A DNA stretch of 64,000 nt from Marinifaba aquimaris (GTDB lineage Bacteria > Pseudomonadota > Gammaproteobacteria > Enterobacterales > Alteromonadaceae). Below are positions 46,630 through 54,424 of this stretch, piece after piece. The DNA lies in NCBI RefSeq assembly GCF_013328345.1, contig NZ_JABULX010000005.1:124001-188000 (forward strand), written 5' to 3'. The translations under genes were made by a program, and so were the position numbers. Position 1 is the stretch's first letter. Each line of letters begins with the position of its first letter. The notes beneath the pieces are model-generated. The model did no database searches, was not told where the DNA came from, and saw only the letters and a program-made list of their open reading frames with translations.

Positions 46630-46668
46630 CAAAAAAAGCGGCGCTAAATTAGCTGCCGCTTTTTAAAA
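46630..46668 (-). terminator. Terminator overlapping the 3' end of the gbsR-type gene
   Basis: AAAAGCGGC and GCCGCTTTTT arms with a GCTAAATTAGCT inner region, and a T7 tail on the minus strand. The stem includes the last codons and stop of the regulator gene, separating it from the cyd operon. Confidence 0.85.
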
Positions 46669-47191
46669 ATTTATCTTTCATATCGAGTACTTTGCCAACG
46701 CCAGCACCGAGCTTCATCAGAGTGTTGAGCTTGCTCGCATCCATACCTTGTAATTCAGAAGCAAAGAAGGTGGTGGTTTCGAGCAAGTCGTGTATCTCAT
46801 GCATCTTAGTTTGTGCGTATTGCTCTTTTTCATTAGCTGCATCATCGAGCAAATTATCTCTGAGCAAGCTTAAGGTTGGGTCTATTTCTCGCTTGCGTCT
46901 CTCTTCGAATACGCGGTTGGCTAAATCCCAAATACTGCCTGCTGGGCTGTAATACTCTTTGCGATCGCCTGGTTTGTGTTGTACCTGAATTAATCGCCAA
47001 GAATGCAGCTCTTTAATCCCCATACTGACATTACCGCGAGAGATATTCAGTTGCTCGGCTAACTCATTGGCAGTGAGGGCTTGTTCATTGATAAGTAATA
47101 GCCCCATCATTTGTCCAATGGTGCGATTAAAGCCCCAACGGCTTCCCATTTCACCGCAGTGCAATACAAAGGCTTCAATTTTTGGTGTCAT
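46649..47191 (-). CDS. GbsR/MarR-family transcriptional regulator
   Basis: 180 aa. Winged HTH 'ALTANELAEQLNISRGNVS' with 'LIQVQHKPGDRKEYYSPAG' wing, inside a GbsR-type helical dimerisation scaffold ('GSRWGFNRTIGQMMGLLL'). Lies directly upstream of, and codirectional with, the bd oxidase operon and is likely its regulator. The promoter region has an exact FNR-box match and a 30-bp palindrome, suggesting oxygen control and autoregulation. No good SD before the ATG. Confidence 0.88.
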   Translation of the reverse strand: MTPKIEAFVLHCGEMGSRWGFNRTIGQMMGLLLINEQALTANELAEQLNISRGNVSMGIKELHSWRLIQVQHKPGDRKEYYSPAGSIWDLANRVFEERRKREIDPTLSLLRDNLLDDAANEKEQYAQTKMHEIHDLLETTTFFASELQGMDASKLNTLMKLGAGVGKVLDMKDKFLKSGS

Positions 47192-47201
47192 TTTGTTTTT
47201 T

Positions 47202-47231
47202 CTAAACTTTCAGAAATTACTGAAAGTTTAG
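47202..47231 (-). promoter_or_regulatory. Palindromic operator before the gbsR-type gene
   Basis: CTAAACTTTCAG, 6-base spacer, CTGAAAGTTTAG: perfect 12-base arms ending 11 bases before the start codon. Best read as the regulator's own operator overlapping its promoter; a leader hairpin is an alternative. Confidence 0.65.
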
Positions 47232-47238
47232 GGGTTTT

Positions 47239-47252
47239 TTGATATAGATCAA
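47239..47252. promoter_or_regulatory. FNR-box match
   Basis: TTGATATAGATCAA matches the FNR consensus TTGAT-N4-ATCAA at all ten fixed positions. Its centre is 54 bases upstream of the gbsR-type ATG, which fits activation of that promoter better than of the plus-strand gene 180 bases away. Confidence 0.7.
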
Positions 47253-47433
47253 GTTTTAACCTGACCAACTGCCAAAAAAGGCGGTTAAATAGCAAAAATG
47301 TTAAACTTAGAGGCTTGTTTACAAAGGAAAAAAAGTGGCTGGGGTTTTTACAGAACTTTGCAGTTTTTGACATAAATTTGTGTTGCTAGCGACTAAGATA
47401 TAACCATCTGATAAGAACTAAGGTGGTTTAAAC

Positions 47434-47664
47434 ATGTTGCGCTATTCACAAACAGTCGAATTGATTAACCGCACATCTGATATTGTATTACTCGATAAAT
47501 ACCAAGAATATGCTGAAGATTTAGCAGCAAGGGGCGACCCTGCCGCTGTTTGGTTACTCGATGCTATCTCAGCAAGAAAAGAGAAAGTATCAAGCCCACA
47601 AGAGCTGGCGAACGCGGTCGATATTTTACTCGATAATATGCGGGTTAAAATGAGCCAAATTTAA
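47434..47664 (+). CDS. Small conserved-looking soluble protein, unknown
   Basis: 76 aa, acidic/helical ('VLLDKYQEYAEDLAARGDP', 'QELANAVDILLDNMRVKMS'). Well-formed AAGGTGG SD 7 bases before the ATG and a convergent terminator after it support a genuine gene. No family or domain recognised; no transmembrane or signal segment. Confidence 0.72.
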   Translation: MLRYSQTVELINRTSDIVLLDKYQEYAEDLAARGDPAAVWLLDAISARKEKVSSPQELANAVDILLDNMRVKMSQI

Positions 47665-47667
47665 TGA

Positions 47668-47694
47668 CTAAAACCTGCACTAGGCAGGTTTTAG
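47668..47694. terminator. Bidirectional terminator
   Basis: CTAAAACCTGC, ACTAG loop, GCAGGTTTTAG: perfect 11-bp stem with A/T flanks, between the converging 76-aa gene and elaA. It overlaps the last codons of elaA. Confidence 0.8.
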
Positions 47695-48129
47695 CATTTC
47701 GATATGCGGGATACCGTCTTCATCATAAGGCTCGGATACTTGCTCAAAGCCAAAGGCTTGATAATAGTTAGCTAAGTGCTGCTGCGCTGAAATGCGTATT
47801 CCATCTTTAGGGTACAGAGCTGTTGTTTGTTCAACCGCTTGTGCCATCAGCTTTTTACCCATTCCCGTGCCTCGTACTAACTCTGAGGTTAGTACTCGGC
47901 CAATTGCCGCTTCTCGGTATTTGATACCCGGCTTAACAATTCGAGCGTAAGCAATGATGCGTTCAGGCTGTTTTTCATCATAAGTAAACAAGTGATGTGA
48001 AAGCTGATCGCTTTGGTCTGCATCTTGGTAAACGCAGTTTTGCTCGACGGTAAAGACTTCTTGTCTGACCCGTAAAATCTCATAAAGCTCATTGATATTG
48101 AGCTCATTAAACGGCTTGCAGTACCACAT
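47680..48129 (-). CDS. elaA: GNAT N-acetyltransferase, ElaA family
   Basis: 149 aa cytoplasmic acetyltransferase. 'LRVRQEVFTVEQNCVYQDAD' and 'SHHLF' are ElaA hallmarks; the acetyl-CoA loop is 'IGRVLTSELVRGTGMGKKL' and the last strands give 'YYQAFGFEQVSEPYDEDGIP'. The ATG at 48129 has GGAG 7 bases upstream; a longer start at 48150 is unlikely. Acetyl acceptor in this organism unknown. Confidence 0.92.
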   Translation of the reverse strand: MWYCKPFNELNINELYEILRVRQEVFTVEQNCVYQDADQSDQLSHHLFTYDEKQPERIIAYARIVKPGIKYREAAIGRVLTSELVRGTGMGKKLMAQAVEQTTALYPKDGIRISAQQHLANYYQAFGFEQVSEPYDEDGIPHIEMLKPA

Positions 48130-48202
48130 TATCTGACTCCGAAAAAACACTAGATACCGCTATAATTGGGGCCTGAAGTCGATAACACAAGGCTCCAAAA
48201 TC

Positions 48203-48652
48203 TTAAATAGCTGATTTAGCGACAGCCCATTGCATACTCTTACCTATTAATACAATGACAATGGCGCCTATTAATACGGGTGTGAGTAAGAACTCCCAAC
48301 TTTGGCCTGAGAGCATAATCAAAATAGGGTTTGCTCCGGCGGGTGGATGAGTGGTTTTAGTCAATAACATGGCTGAAACGCCAAGCCCTGTTGCGATAGC
48401 TAAGTTGATTGGATCTACGCCAATTAATTGCACAAAACAAACGCCAACCAAGGCGGTGATCAGGTGGCCAAAAATAACATTTTTCGGCTGTGCTAATGGG
48501 CTGTTGGGCAAACCAAATACTAAAACGGTTGTCGCGCCAAATGGTGCCATAATCAGAATGGCCTTGGTTGTTGTTGCATCTAATACCGCTAATACGCCAA
48601 TGGCTAATGCCGCTCCGCACCCAGCAAGTAACGCAAGTATGGTGTTTTTCAT
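48203..48652 (-). CDS. HPP-family membrane protein
   Basis: 149 aa, four TM segments, carrying the family signature in 'LLTKTTHPPAGANPILIM'. HPP proteins include nitrite/nitrate-type channels in chloroplasts and cyanobacteria; bacterial roles are mostly unknown. The ATG at 48652 (GGAG 8 bases upstream) is preferred to the GTG at 48661. Divergent from a TetR gene with a long palindrome between them, so likely repressed by that TetR. Confidence 0.87.
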   Translation of the reverse strand: MKNTILALLAGCGAALAIGVLAVLDATTTKAILIMAPFGATTVLVFGLPNSPLAQPKNVIFGHLITALVGVCFVQLIGVDPINLAIATGLGVSAMLLTKTTHPPAGANPILIMLSGQSWEFLLTPVLIGAIVIVLIGKSMQWAVAKSAI

Positions 48653-48688
48653 TTCATTCACTCCTTTGATTGTTCAACATTAAAGTAC

Positions 48689-48727
48689 ACAAGTCTGTCT
48701 ACTTGCTAATAAGGTAGACAGACTTGT
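48689..48727. promoter_or_regulatory. TetR operator palindrome between HPP and TetR genes
   Basis: ACAAGTCTGTCTAC at 48689-48702 is the exact reverse complement of GTAGACAGACTTGT at 48714-48727, an inverted repeat with 14-base arms and an 11-base spacer, centred between the divergent starts. Confidence 0.75.
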
Positions 48728-48769
48728 ATACTTTTGTCAAAGACTGTTTTATCAAAAAGCGATTATTTC

Positions 48770-49330
48770 ATGAGTCAAAAAAGGCAATTGCTGATCGATA
48801 CGGCGCTTGAGCTGTTTTACCAGCAGGGTATTAATTCGATTGGTATCAACGAAGTGTTAAAACAATCGGGTGTCGCTAAACGCACCTTGTACAGCCACTT
48901 TGATAGCAAAGAAGCTCTGATTTTAGCTGCGCTAGAACAAAGGCATCAGGTGTTTATCAGTTGGTTTAGTCAGCAAATTAGTCAGGTTAGCAACGCAAAC
49001 GAAATGATAGAGGCGGTTTTTGATGCACTGGCCTCATGGTTTAACGGTTGCGCCGAGCCTTTGGGGGCGTTTAAAGGCTGTTTCTTTATCAATACATCAG
49101 CTGAGTTTAGTGATCAAAACAGTGCTACTTTTCACTTTTGCCAAGCGCATAAACAAGCGATTAAAACGGCTATTAACACTCAACTACCGACCATTAATGC
49201 AGAACTAGTCGATACCTTGTGTTTACTAAAAGAAGGGGCAATTGTCTCAGTACAGCTATTAGGTAATGCAACGTATGTTATTGCATTGTCTAAGCGCAAT
49301 GCCAAGGCGGTGATGGCCAGTTTGAATTAG
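48770..49330 (+). CDS. TetR/AcrR family transcriptional regulator
   Basis: 186 aa. N-terminal HTH 'LIDTALELFYQQGINSIGI' and 'GVAKRTLYSHFDSKEALIL', typical TetR. The ligand domain has several cysteines and Trp residues ('ALASWFNGCAEP', 'FKGCFFINTSAEF') like TetR regulators of the YdhM/NemR-like group that sense electrophiles. The ATG at 48770 places the HTH at the usual distance; an earlier start at 48734 runs into the operator. Likely controls the divergent HPP gene. Confidence 0.9.
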   Translation: MSQKRQLLIDTALELFYQQGINSIGINEVLKQSGVAKRTLYSHFDSKEALILAALEQRHQVFISWFSQQISQVSNANEMIEAVFDALASWFNGCAEPLGAFKGCFFINTSAEFSDQNSATFHFCQAHKQAIKTAINTQLPTINAELVDTLCLLKEGAIVSVQLLGNATYVIALSKRNAKAVMASLN

Positions 49331-49407
49331 TGCTTATTTGCGCAATTAATAAACGATATTGCGCTTTACGTCGTATGCTTATACTACTGGCGAGTGGAGT
49401 AACGACG

Positions 49408-49881
49408 ATGCGTGTATTACAAGCCTTGGTGTTGTTTGTTTTAATACCAAATTTTGTGTTGTTAAACCCAACAAAAGCGATAGCAACGGATGAACTCGCA
49501 ACCCCCATTTTGCTCGATACTTGGTTATGGGAATACCGATTAATGGCAATCAATACCGAGCAAGCTGATCACAAGCAACTCAAGCTTTGGTTGGCGCGGC
49601 ATCAATGCCATTTAAACGACAGACGCATCCGCGTGGTCGGGCTACCTGAGTCTATGGTTAAATCTGTTTCTCTGAGTATCGATGTATCGGATAACGACAA
49701 ATATGAGCTCAGTTACCTTCCCAAAAGCAAAGGTGCGCTGATTGGTTTAGACGGCATCGAAAAAATCCGTTTTGATTTGCCGCTAACGGCTGAAAAGACT
49801 CAACTGCTATGGCAATTGATCGATGAAATGGCGATGAGAAAACCCCGCTCGCATTGGGCTAAATGCGAGCAGAGTATGTAG
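49408..49881 (+). CDS. DUF4174-type exported protein
   Basis: 157 aa with signal peptide (near KAIATD). The mature part resembles the thioredoxin-like DUF4174 family: 'LLDTWLWEYRLMAINTEQA', 'SKGALIGLDGIEKIRFDLP' and C-terminal 'LLWQLIDEMAMRKPRSHWA'. No redox Cys pair as CxxC. The ATG at 49408 with GGAG 8 bases upstream is preferred to earlier ATG/TTG codons. The 3' end forms a hairpin at 49857-49880. Role unknown. Confidence 0.78.
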   Translation: MRVLQALVLFVLIPNFVLLNPTKAIATDELATPILLDTWLWEYRLMAINTEQADHKQLKLWLARHQCHLNDRRIRVVGLPESMVKSVSLSIDVSDNDKYELSYLPKSKGALIGLDGIEKIRFDLPLTAEKTQLLWQLIDEMAMRKPRSHWAKCEQSM

Positions 49882-49901
49882 TAGTTAACTTACCTGATTA
49901 T

Positions 49902-50957
49902 TTAAACTGCAAGGGCATCTACACGACTTGACGTGCCCGTTGCGCCTGCCTGCACGGCACCGGCTAACGAAACAATACGGTTATCAAATACCACTGCACC
50001 TAAACCGTGACGCGTTGACGGTAGACTGACACTTAGCGTCTGCCACTGTTCTTTGGCTAAATCGTAATGCCATACTTGTTTAAACGCTTTGCTGTCGATG
50101 ACTTTATCTTTGCCATCCACTTTAGCAAAAATGTATTCTTCACCACCAAAAGCATAAATACTGTTGTTGATGCTAACGCAAGCTAAGCCTGCACTGGCCA
50201 TAGGTAAAGGCGGTAAATCAAACCAGCGATCGAGTTGACTGTCATAACATTGAAAAAGCGTTTGATTGAGGAAGTTTTTAGATTGAATACGCCCGCCTAC
50301 CGCATAAATAAGTGCGTTATGGCTGCACGCAGCTAATGAATTTCGCGCAACAGCAAGTGGTGCCGCTGATTGCCAATCGGTACCATCAAAGACCCAGTGT
50401 TTGTTGGTATCGTCTAATTGACCTGTCGCGTTACTGCGGCCGCCAAATACATGGATATTTTCGTTGATATTGGCATAACCCGATTCGGCTTGGGTTTGCG
50501 GTAAGGCTTTAATAGTTTGCCATTGGCCGTCTAACTTATTTAGTAATGCACACTCACCTCGCGCTTGCCAAGGGTCGTTTAAATCAGCAAAAAAGCCGCC
50601 TAGTGCATATAAACCGCGTTTGCTGGCAACAAGCCCTAAGTGATGGCGTTTAAAAGGCAGTGACGTCGCTTGCTGCCAAGTGCTATCGGCCGACTTTAAC
50701 GTATAAAGCTTATTAGAAATGGTCAAATGGCCCATTTCACCTTTTCCATCTGGTGCTATTTCTAAACCGCCTGCCACACAAATTCTATCGGCAAAAACGG
50801 CAGGGTAAATCTCTTGCATAGCGACGGGTAAATCGGCGAGTGACTGCCATTGGTTTGCCTGTTTTGCTGATGTTGTGGCAAAAGCCGGAAATTGCGAAGC
50901 CGCGGCACAGGTGAGACTGCCATGGCTAACTAGTTTTATGAAGGTACGACGTTCCAT
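49902..50957 (-). CDS. Tat-exported Kelch-repeat protein
   Basis: 351 aa. Twin-arginine signal 'MERRTFIKL' ending near AFA-TT, so exported folded by Tat. The mature part is a Kelch beta-propeller with five or six repeats showing the GG...W pattern ('ICVAGGLEIAP', 'LYALGGFFADL', 'IHVFGGRSNATG', 'IYAVGGRIQSKN', 'IYAFGGEEYIF', 'IVSLAGAVQAG'). Probably a periplasmic carbohydrate- or protein-binding propeller, related to N-acetylneuraminate epimerase-like proteins; enzyme activity not demonstrable here. Confidence 0.87.
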   Translation of the reverse strand: MERRTFIKLVSHGSLTCAAASQFPAFATTSAKQANQWQSLADLPVAMQEIYPAVFADRICVAGGLEIAPDGKGEMGHLTISNKLYTLKSADSTWQQATSLPFKRHHLGLVASKRGLYALGGFFADLNDPWQARGECALLNKLDGQWQTIKALPQTQAESGYANINENIHVFGGRSNATGQLDDTNKHWVFDGTDWQSAAPLAVARNSLAACSHNALIYAVGGRIQSKNFLNQTLFQCYDSQLDRWFDLPPLPMASAGLACVSINNSIYAFGGEEYIFAKVDGKDKVIDSKAFKQVWHYDLAKEQWQTLSVSLPSTRHGLGAVVFDNRIVSLAGAVQAGATGTSSRVDALAV

Positions 50958-51326
50958 CTTCTTTCTCTCATTGCTTTTTCGCCAGTATGCATTTTAACCA
51001 GCTGAAAAATATAGCGATTAAAGATACAAACGACGATTTGCAGGATTAACTGCAAGCATGAGTTTGGGTGCTTATGGACGACCTTCTAGCTTGGCCAAAT
51101 TCTGTTTAATTAAGCTTTCGATAAATTCGCGAAACACTTTAAAGCGCTTAACTTTTCGATGGCTGGGGTGCCTGAAATAATGGTTAAACAGAGTCAGCAA
51201 AGTGCTAAGCTGGTTAAAATTGCTGATATAGCCCATTCACCTATTCACTATATGCATTTGTTCTCTCAAAAGCCGCCAGCTAAGGTTCAGCAGTTTGTTA
51301 AGTTGCTAAAAGAGCAGCTTTAGCAA
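50958..51326. other. Gene-poor stretch with possible gene remnants
   Basis: 369 bases without a complete gene. A plus-strand open frame 51114-51323 (69 codons, first ATG at 51159) reads like the C terminus of a protein ('PAKVQQFVKLLKEQL'), and a minus-strand frame 51072-51236 reads 'HRKVKRFKVFREFIESL'. They overlap, neither has an SD, and only one can be real. Best described as debris of unknown origin. Confidence 0.4.
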
Positions 51327-52184
51327 TCAAGGGGTATGTTTGTAATGATGATTTCTATGATATTTGATCAATTCGATATTAATTTTATGCTTCTTGGTTG
51401 TTCTTAGTTTTCCTTCAATGCCAATGAGCTCTAAATTATCTTTAATGGCAAAGCCTCCATTATCAAACATCACATGGTGATTTGGACACAAACATAAAAT
51501 ATTGCTTTCAATATCTGGGCCGTTATGCGGTGCGCCCAAAGCTTTAATATGTGCTGCCTGTGCGTATAAACCTGCACTTGTTTTAATTGCTAATCCACAT
51601 ACTTGGCATTGATGTTTATGCCAGGATTTAACGTTTTGTGCTTTTTGATAGTTTCTTATTATTCGGTTAATAGTAGATGGTTTTCTTCCTGGGGTGAGGT
51701 ATTTATCTACTGGTTCATTAATAAGGTGAGCAGAAATAGAGTGTTTTTGGGCTACCAACTTATATCGATACACTTTGTATCCTGATTTTCCAGTCTCACA
51801 CCAATAGCTTTCTACATCATAAAGACCCGCATAGCGGTATCCTTTTACTGGGCTTAATTCATGTTTGTGCTTATGCCCTCGAACTACTCGAACAGGAAGT
51901 TTTTCAATTTTACTTTTTGCTAAGGCTAGGTTTACACCTATTAATTCTTGATCTGATACCTGCTTATTATTTTTTTGGCCTCCGGCTCCTGTATAGATGA
52001 TAACATCGCCATAATCCTCATCATCTTCGTAGCCCCCGGAAAGAACTATCGAATCAGCTCCCTCAAATGCTGAACCACTAATCCCTTTTTGATTTGGTCG
52101 ATGCACCCCCACTTCTCTCAAAGCTATGCGGTTTTCAAATTGATCTCCAGGGGTTACTCCTTCAATTTCACCGAAGATTCGCAT
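51327..52184 (-). CDS. SRA/YDG-HNH modification-dependent endonuclease
   Basis: 285 aa. The N-terminal SRA/YDG domain (residues about 3-150: 'GVTPGDQFENRIALREV', 'SIVLSGGYEDDEDYGDVI', 'VRVVRGHKHKHELSPVKGY') is used to flip and recognise 5-methyl/5-hydroxymethylcytosine. The C-terminal HNH nuclease has 'CQVCG' and 'CLCPNHHVMFDNGG' zinc ligands and 'AAHIKALG' for the catalytic His. Organisation matches SRA-HNH type IV-like restriction enzymes that cut modified phage DNA. No methyltransferase adjacent, as expected. No clear SD; AT-rich flank may indicate recent acquisition. Confidence 0.9.
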   Translation of the reverse strand: MRIFGEIEGVTPGDQFENRIALREVGVHRPNQKGISGSAFEGADSIVLSGGYEDDEDYGDVIIYTGAGGQKNNKQVSDQELIGVNLALAKSKIEKLPVRVVRGHKHKHELSPVKGYRYAGLYDVESYWCETGKSGYKVYRYKLVAQKHSISAHLINEPVDKYLTPGRKPSTINRIIRNYQKAQNVKSWHKHQCQVCGLAIKTSAGLYAQAAHIKALGAPHNGPDIESNILCLCPNHHVMFDNGGFAIKDNLELIGIEGKLRTTKKHKINIELIKYHRNHHYKHTP

Positions 52185-52350
52185 TTAATCGATTCCCTAT
52201 ATTTGATTTTATCTTCTAAATTACGGTGTACCTGTTTAAGTATTGTTCTATCAAATATTCTAAGTTATTGCTATATAATGAAAAATTTCTTTTTAACTTA
52301 GATGGCCTTGTAATATGCACGCTTAGCTTTTTGCTTTAAAAGGGTTAACT

Positions 52351-53052
52351 TTAAGTAAAATCTCTAACCCAATTATTTAGGTGTTGCGCGAGTGCTTGAG
52401 GTTGTTCTAGTGGGATCATATGCCCAGCGTTTTCAGTGGTGAGTATTTTGAGCTGGGGTCGGGTTAAGTCGAGTTGTTGGAACCAAGCTTTATCAATAAG
52501 TGCATCTTGTTCGCTGTAATAAAAGTAAGCAGTGCCTTGGTATTGATTAAAATAGGAGGCTAAGTTGCAGCGCTCGGTTGTGTGTTGAAATTGACTCAAA
52601 AAGGTTTCTGCACCGAGAGTTTTATCCATCGCGAGTACGCAATCGATAATGCTCTCATCACGATTTTGGGCACTTAATAATGATGCAACGCGTTTGCGAC
52701 TTAAACCTTGGTAGCCATTTTTTTCAGCAAATGCACGCATGGCATACCTTTGTTTGAGTTCATTTTCAGGCAGTGCAGTTGGGCTATTGGCAATAATAAA
52801 GATGCGATTAACTTGCTCTGGGTAGCGAGCTAGAAAGTCACTGGCAATATAGCCACCTAGAGAAAAGCCAACCAAATTGACTGGCTCTTCACCGAGTTGT
52901 TGCTGGTAATGCGCAGCAATTTGCTCAAAGTTCAGCTGATTTGGAATAGGCAAGTGCACTACTTCAATCTCACTATCGAGATAAGGCAACACCCGCGACC
53001 AGAGCCTGTTGTCACATTGGGTACCTGGAATAAAGTAGAGCGTTTGTTTCAT
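52351..53052 (-). CDS. Alpha/beta hydrolase
   Basis: 233 aa, no signal peptide. 'LYFIPGTQCDNRLWSRVLP' (HG-type oxyanion region), nucleophile GFSLGG in 'VNLVGFSLGGYIASDFLAR', and His in 'TENAGHMIPLEQPQALAQ'. This resembles BioH/MenH-like small esterases. AGGACAT upstream of the ATG. Begins the block that continues with truncated genes to the right. Substrate unknown. Confidence 0.87.
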   Translation of the reverse strand: MKQTLYFIPGTQCDNRLWSRVLPYLDSEIEVVHLPIPNQLNFEQIAAHYQQQLGEEPVNLVGFSLGGYIASDFLARYPEQVNRIFIIANSPTALPENELKQRYAMRAFAEKNGYQGLSRKRVASLLSAQNRDESIIDCVLAMDKTLGAETFLSQFQHTTERCNLASYFNQYQGTAYFYYSEQDALIDKAWFQQLDLTRPQLKILTTENAGHMIPLEQPQALAQHLNNWVRDFT

Positions 53053-53078
53053 GCTGGTATGTCCTATTGCTGATTAAC

Positions 53079-53402
53079 TCAGGCTTTGCCAAACAGCCAG
53101 AGCAATGAGTGTTCCAATAACTCGGCACCGTGTATTAGGTTGTGGCCTTGTTGACCAAATTCAAAGTGATGATCATAGCCTTTAAATTTCAGTGCTGCAG
53201 CCATTTGCTTATTGCCTAGTGCCCAATTGCCGTAGCGAGTATCGAGATCTTGCTCACCGCTTTGGAAGTAGATACGAATAGGTTTGGCCGCTTCATTGCG
53301 AATCAAATATGGGTATTTTCCTCCTCCGCGGATATCCACAAAGCTACCACAATGGCTTAACACATTGGCAAATAGATGACGAGTCAGTTGCCCTGCGTAC
53401 AT
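53079..53402 (-). pseudogene. C-terminal remnant of a Fes/EstD-type esterase
   Basis: 107 codons from an ATG with AAGGA upstream, but the reading matches only the C-terminal third of a putative esterase: 'LFANVLSHCGSFVDIRGG', 'PIRIYFQSGEQDLDTRYGN' and terminal His in 'FGQQGHNLIHGAELLEHS'. The nucleophile GxSxGG half is missing. It overlaps the stop region of no gene but begins 5 bases after the DUF1349 gene, suggesting a deletion joined them. Confidence 0.75.
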
Positions 53403-53407
53403 AAATA

Positions 53408-54079
53408 CTATTTTCCTTGCCAAAAATCAGTCATGGTTTTTTCACTAAACTGAATATCAGTAAATACAGCATTAAAGGCATTACTAAGTGGTGCTTGAGC
53501 CATTAAACCAACCTCAATTGGTGCTGATGTGGCCAGTTTAAACGAGCGAGTGTAATGCCAGTTATCGCCATCTTCTGAGAGGTAAAACAAGATGGTTTGG
53601 GCCTTTCTCACCACTTTTAAAAACATCGCATTTTGCGCCGTAGTTTGATGATAGGCATCATCACCTGAATGGCGGTTTACGGTCGACGCGACGCCGTTTT
53701 TACCTGATTGAAAGCGCTCAAATAAGAACTTAGCCCAGTTTTTGCCATCGGCATAAACATAGAGTGCACCACCATCAAAAGCGGCATTAAACTGGGCATT
53801 CACTTTGGCTGAAAAGATAAAATCAGCTTTAGGCGTAAACGCTATTCTTGGCGTGTTATCAATAGCCACACTTGCATCTGGACTGGTGTATAAATCTGTC
53901 CCTTTACTGGCATTGATTTCAATGCCCTTGGCTTGAATTGATATAGTGGAATCACCTGGTTTGGATATTAAGTCATAAGGGATACCAAACGTTGGCTTGT
54001 TGTCTTTTGCGATGGCAGAAGTCGCGATGGCCAATAGCATTAAAGCACGCGTGGCTACGCGGGTTATCGATTTGCGCAT
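53408..54079 (-). CDS. Exported DUF1349 (concanavalin-like lectin fold) protein
   Basis: 223 aa with signal peptide (near AIAKD). Beta-rich DUF1349 pattern: 'SKGTDLYTSPDASVAIDNTP', 'GGALYVYADGKNWAKFLFE', 'SEDGDNWHYTRSF' and 'IEVGLMAQAPLSNAF'. Such jelly-roll domains bind or cleave sugars, or are of unknown role. AAGGAAT upstream. Likely once in an operon with the esterase now truncated just downstream. Confidence 0.83.
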   Translation of the reverse strand: MRKSITRVATRALMLLAIATSAIAKDNKPTFGIPYDLISKPGDSTISIQAKGIEINASKGTDLYTSPDASVAIDNTPRIAFTPKADFIFSAKVNAQFNAAFDGGALYVYADGKNWAKFLFERFQSGKNGVASTVNRHSGDDAYHQTTAQNAMFLKVVRKAQTILFYLSEDGDNWHYTRSFKLATSAPIEVGLMAQAPLSNAFNAVFTDIQFSEKTMTDFWQGK

Positions 54080-54214
54080 ATCTTGTTATTCCTTGGCCTG
54101 ACAGGCCATTTATGGTGAAAAAACGTATCTAGTTTGGTGCGTTGTAGCGATTGGGGATATTAAATAAAAGGCTATTTAAATCAAGTGCGTAGCTATGGAT
54201 ATCCGATAAGTTAA

Positions 54215-54424
54215 CTATTTAGTTGGTGGAATAGCATAGCGGCCTGTCGCACAAGCGATGAGTTGCTCTTTTGAGTATATTTTTACTTCAGCGGTGACCG
54301 AGCGCTTCACTAATTTTAAGATCTGGCATTGAGCCACTAGTTTTGTATCAGCCGCTGCTTTTTGCAAAAAGTGGAAATTGAGCTCTCTGGTAACCGTCCA
54401 CCTCGTTCTTAAGGGGAGCTGCAA
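54215..54424 (-). pseudogene. Truncated hotdog thioesterase (PaaI/DUF4442-like)
   Basis: 69 codons containing only the C-terminal part of a hotdog fold ('LNFHFLQKAAADTKLVAQC', 'KRSVTAEVKIYSKEQLIAC', 'ATGRYAIPP'). The N-terminal helix and active-site half are absent, being replaced by the neighbouring gene's 5' end; the first codon is an unsupported TTG. Reads as a fragment left by rearrangement. Confidence 0.7.

Noticed and set aside
51072-51323. Calling either strand of this stretch a real small gene
   Set aside because: Two overlapping opposite-strand frames look protein-like, neither has an SD, and I cannot decide which is genuine; kept only as an unresolved remnant.
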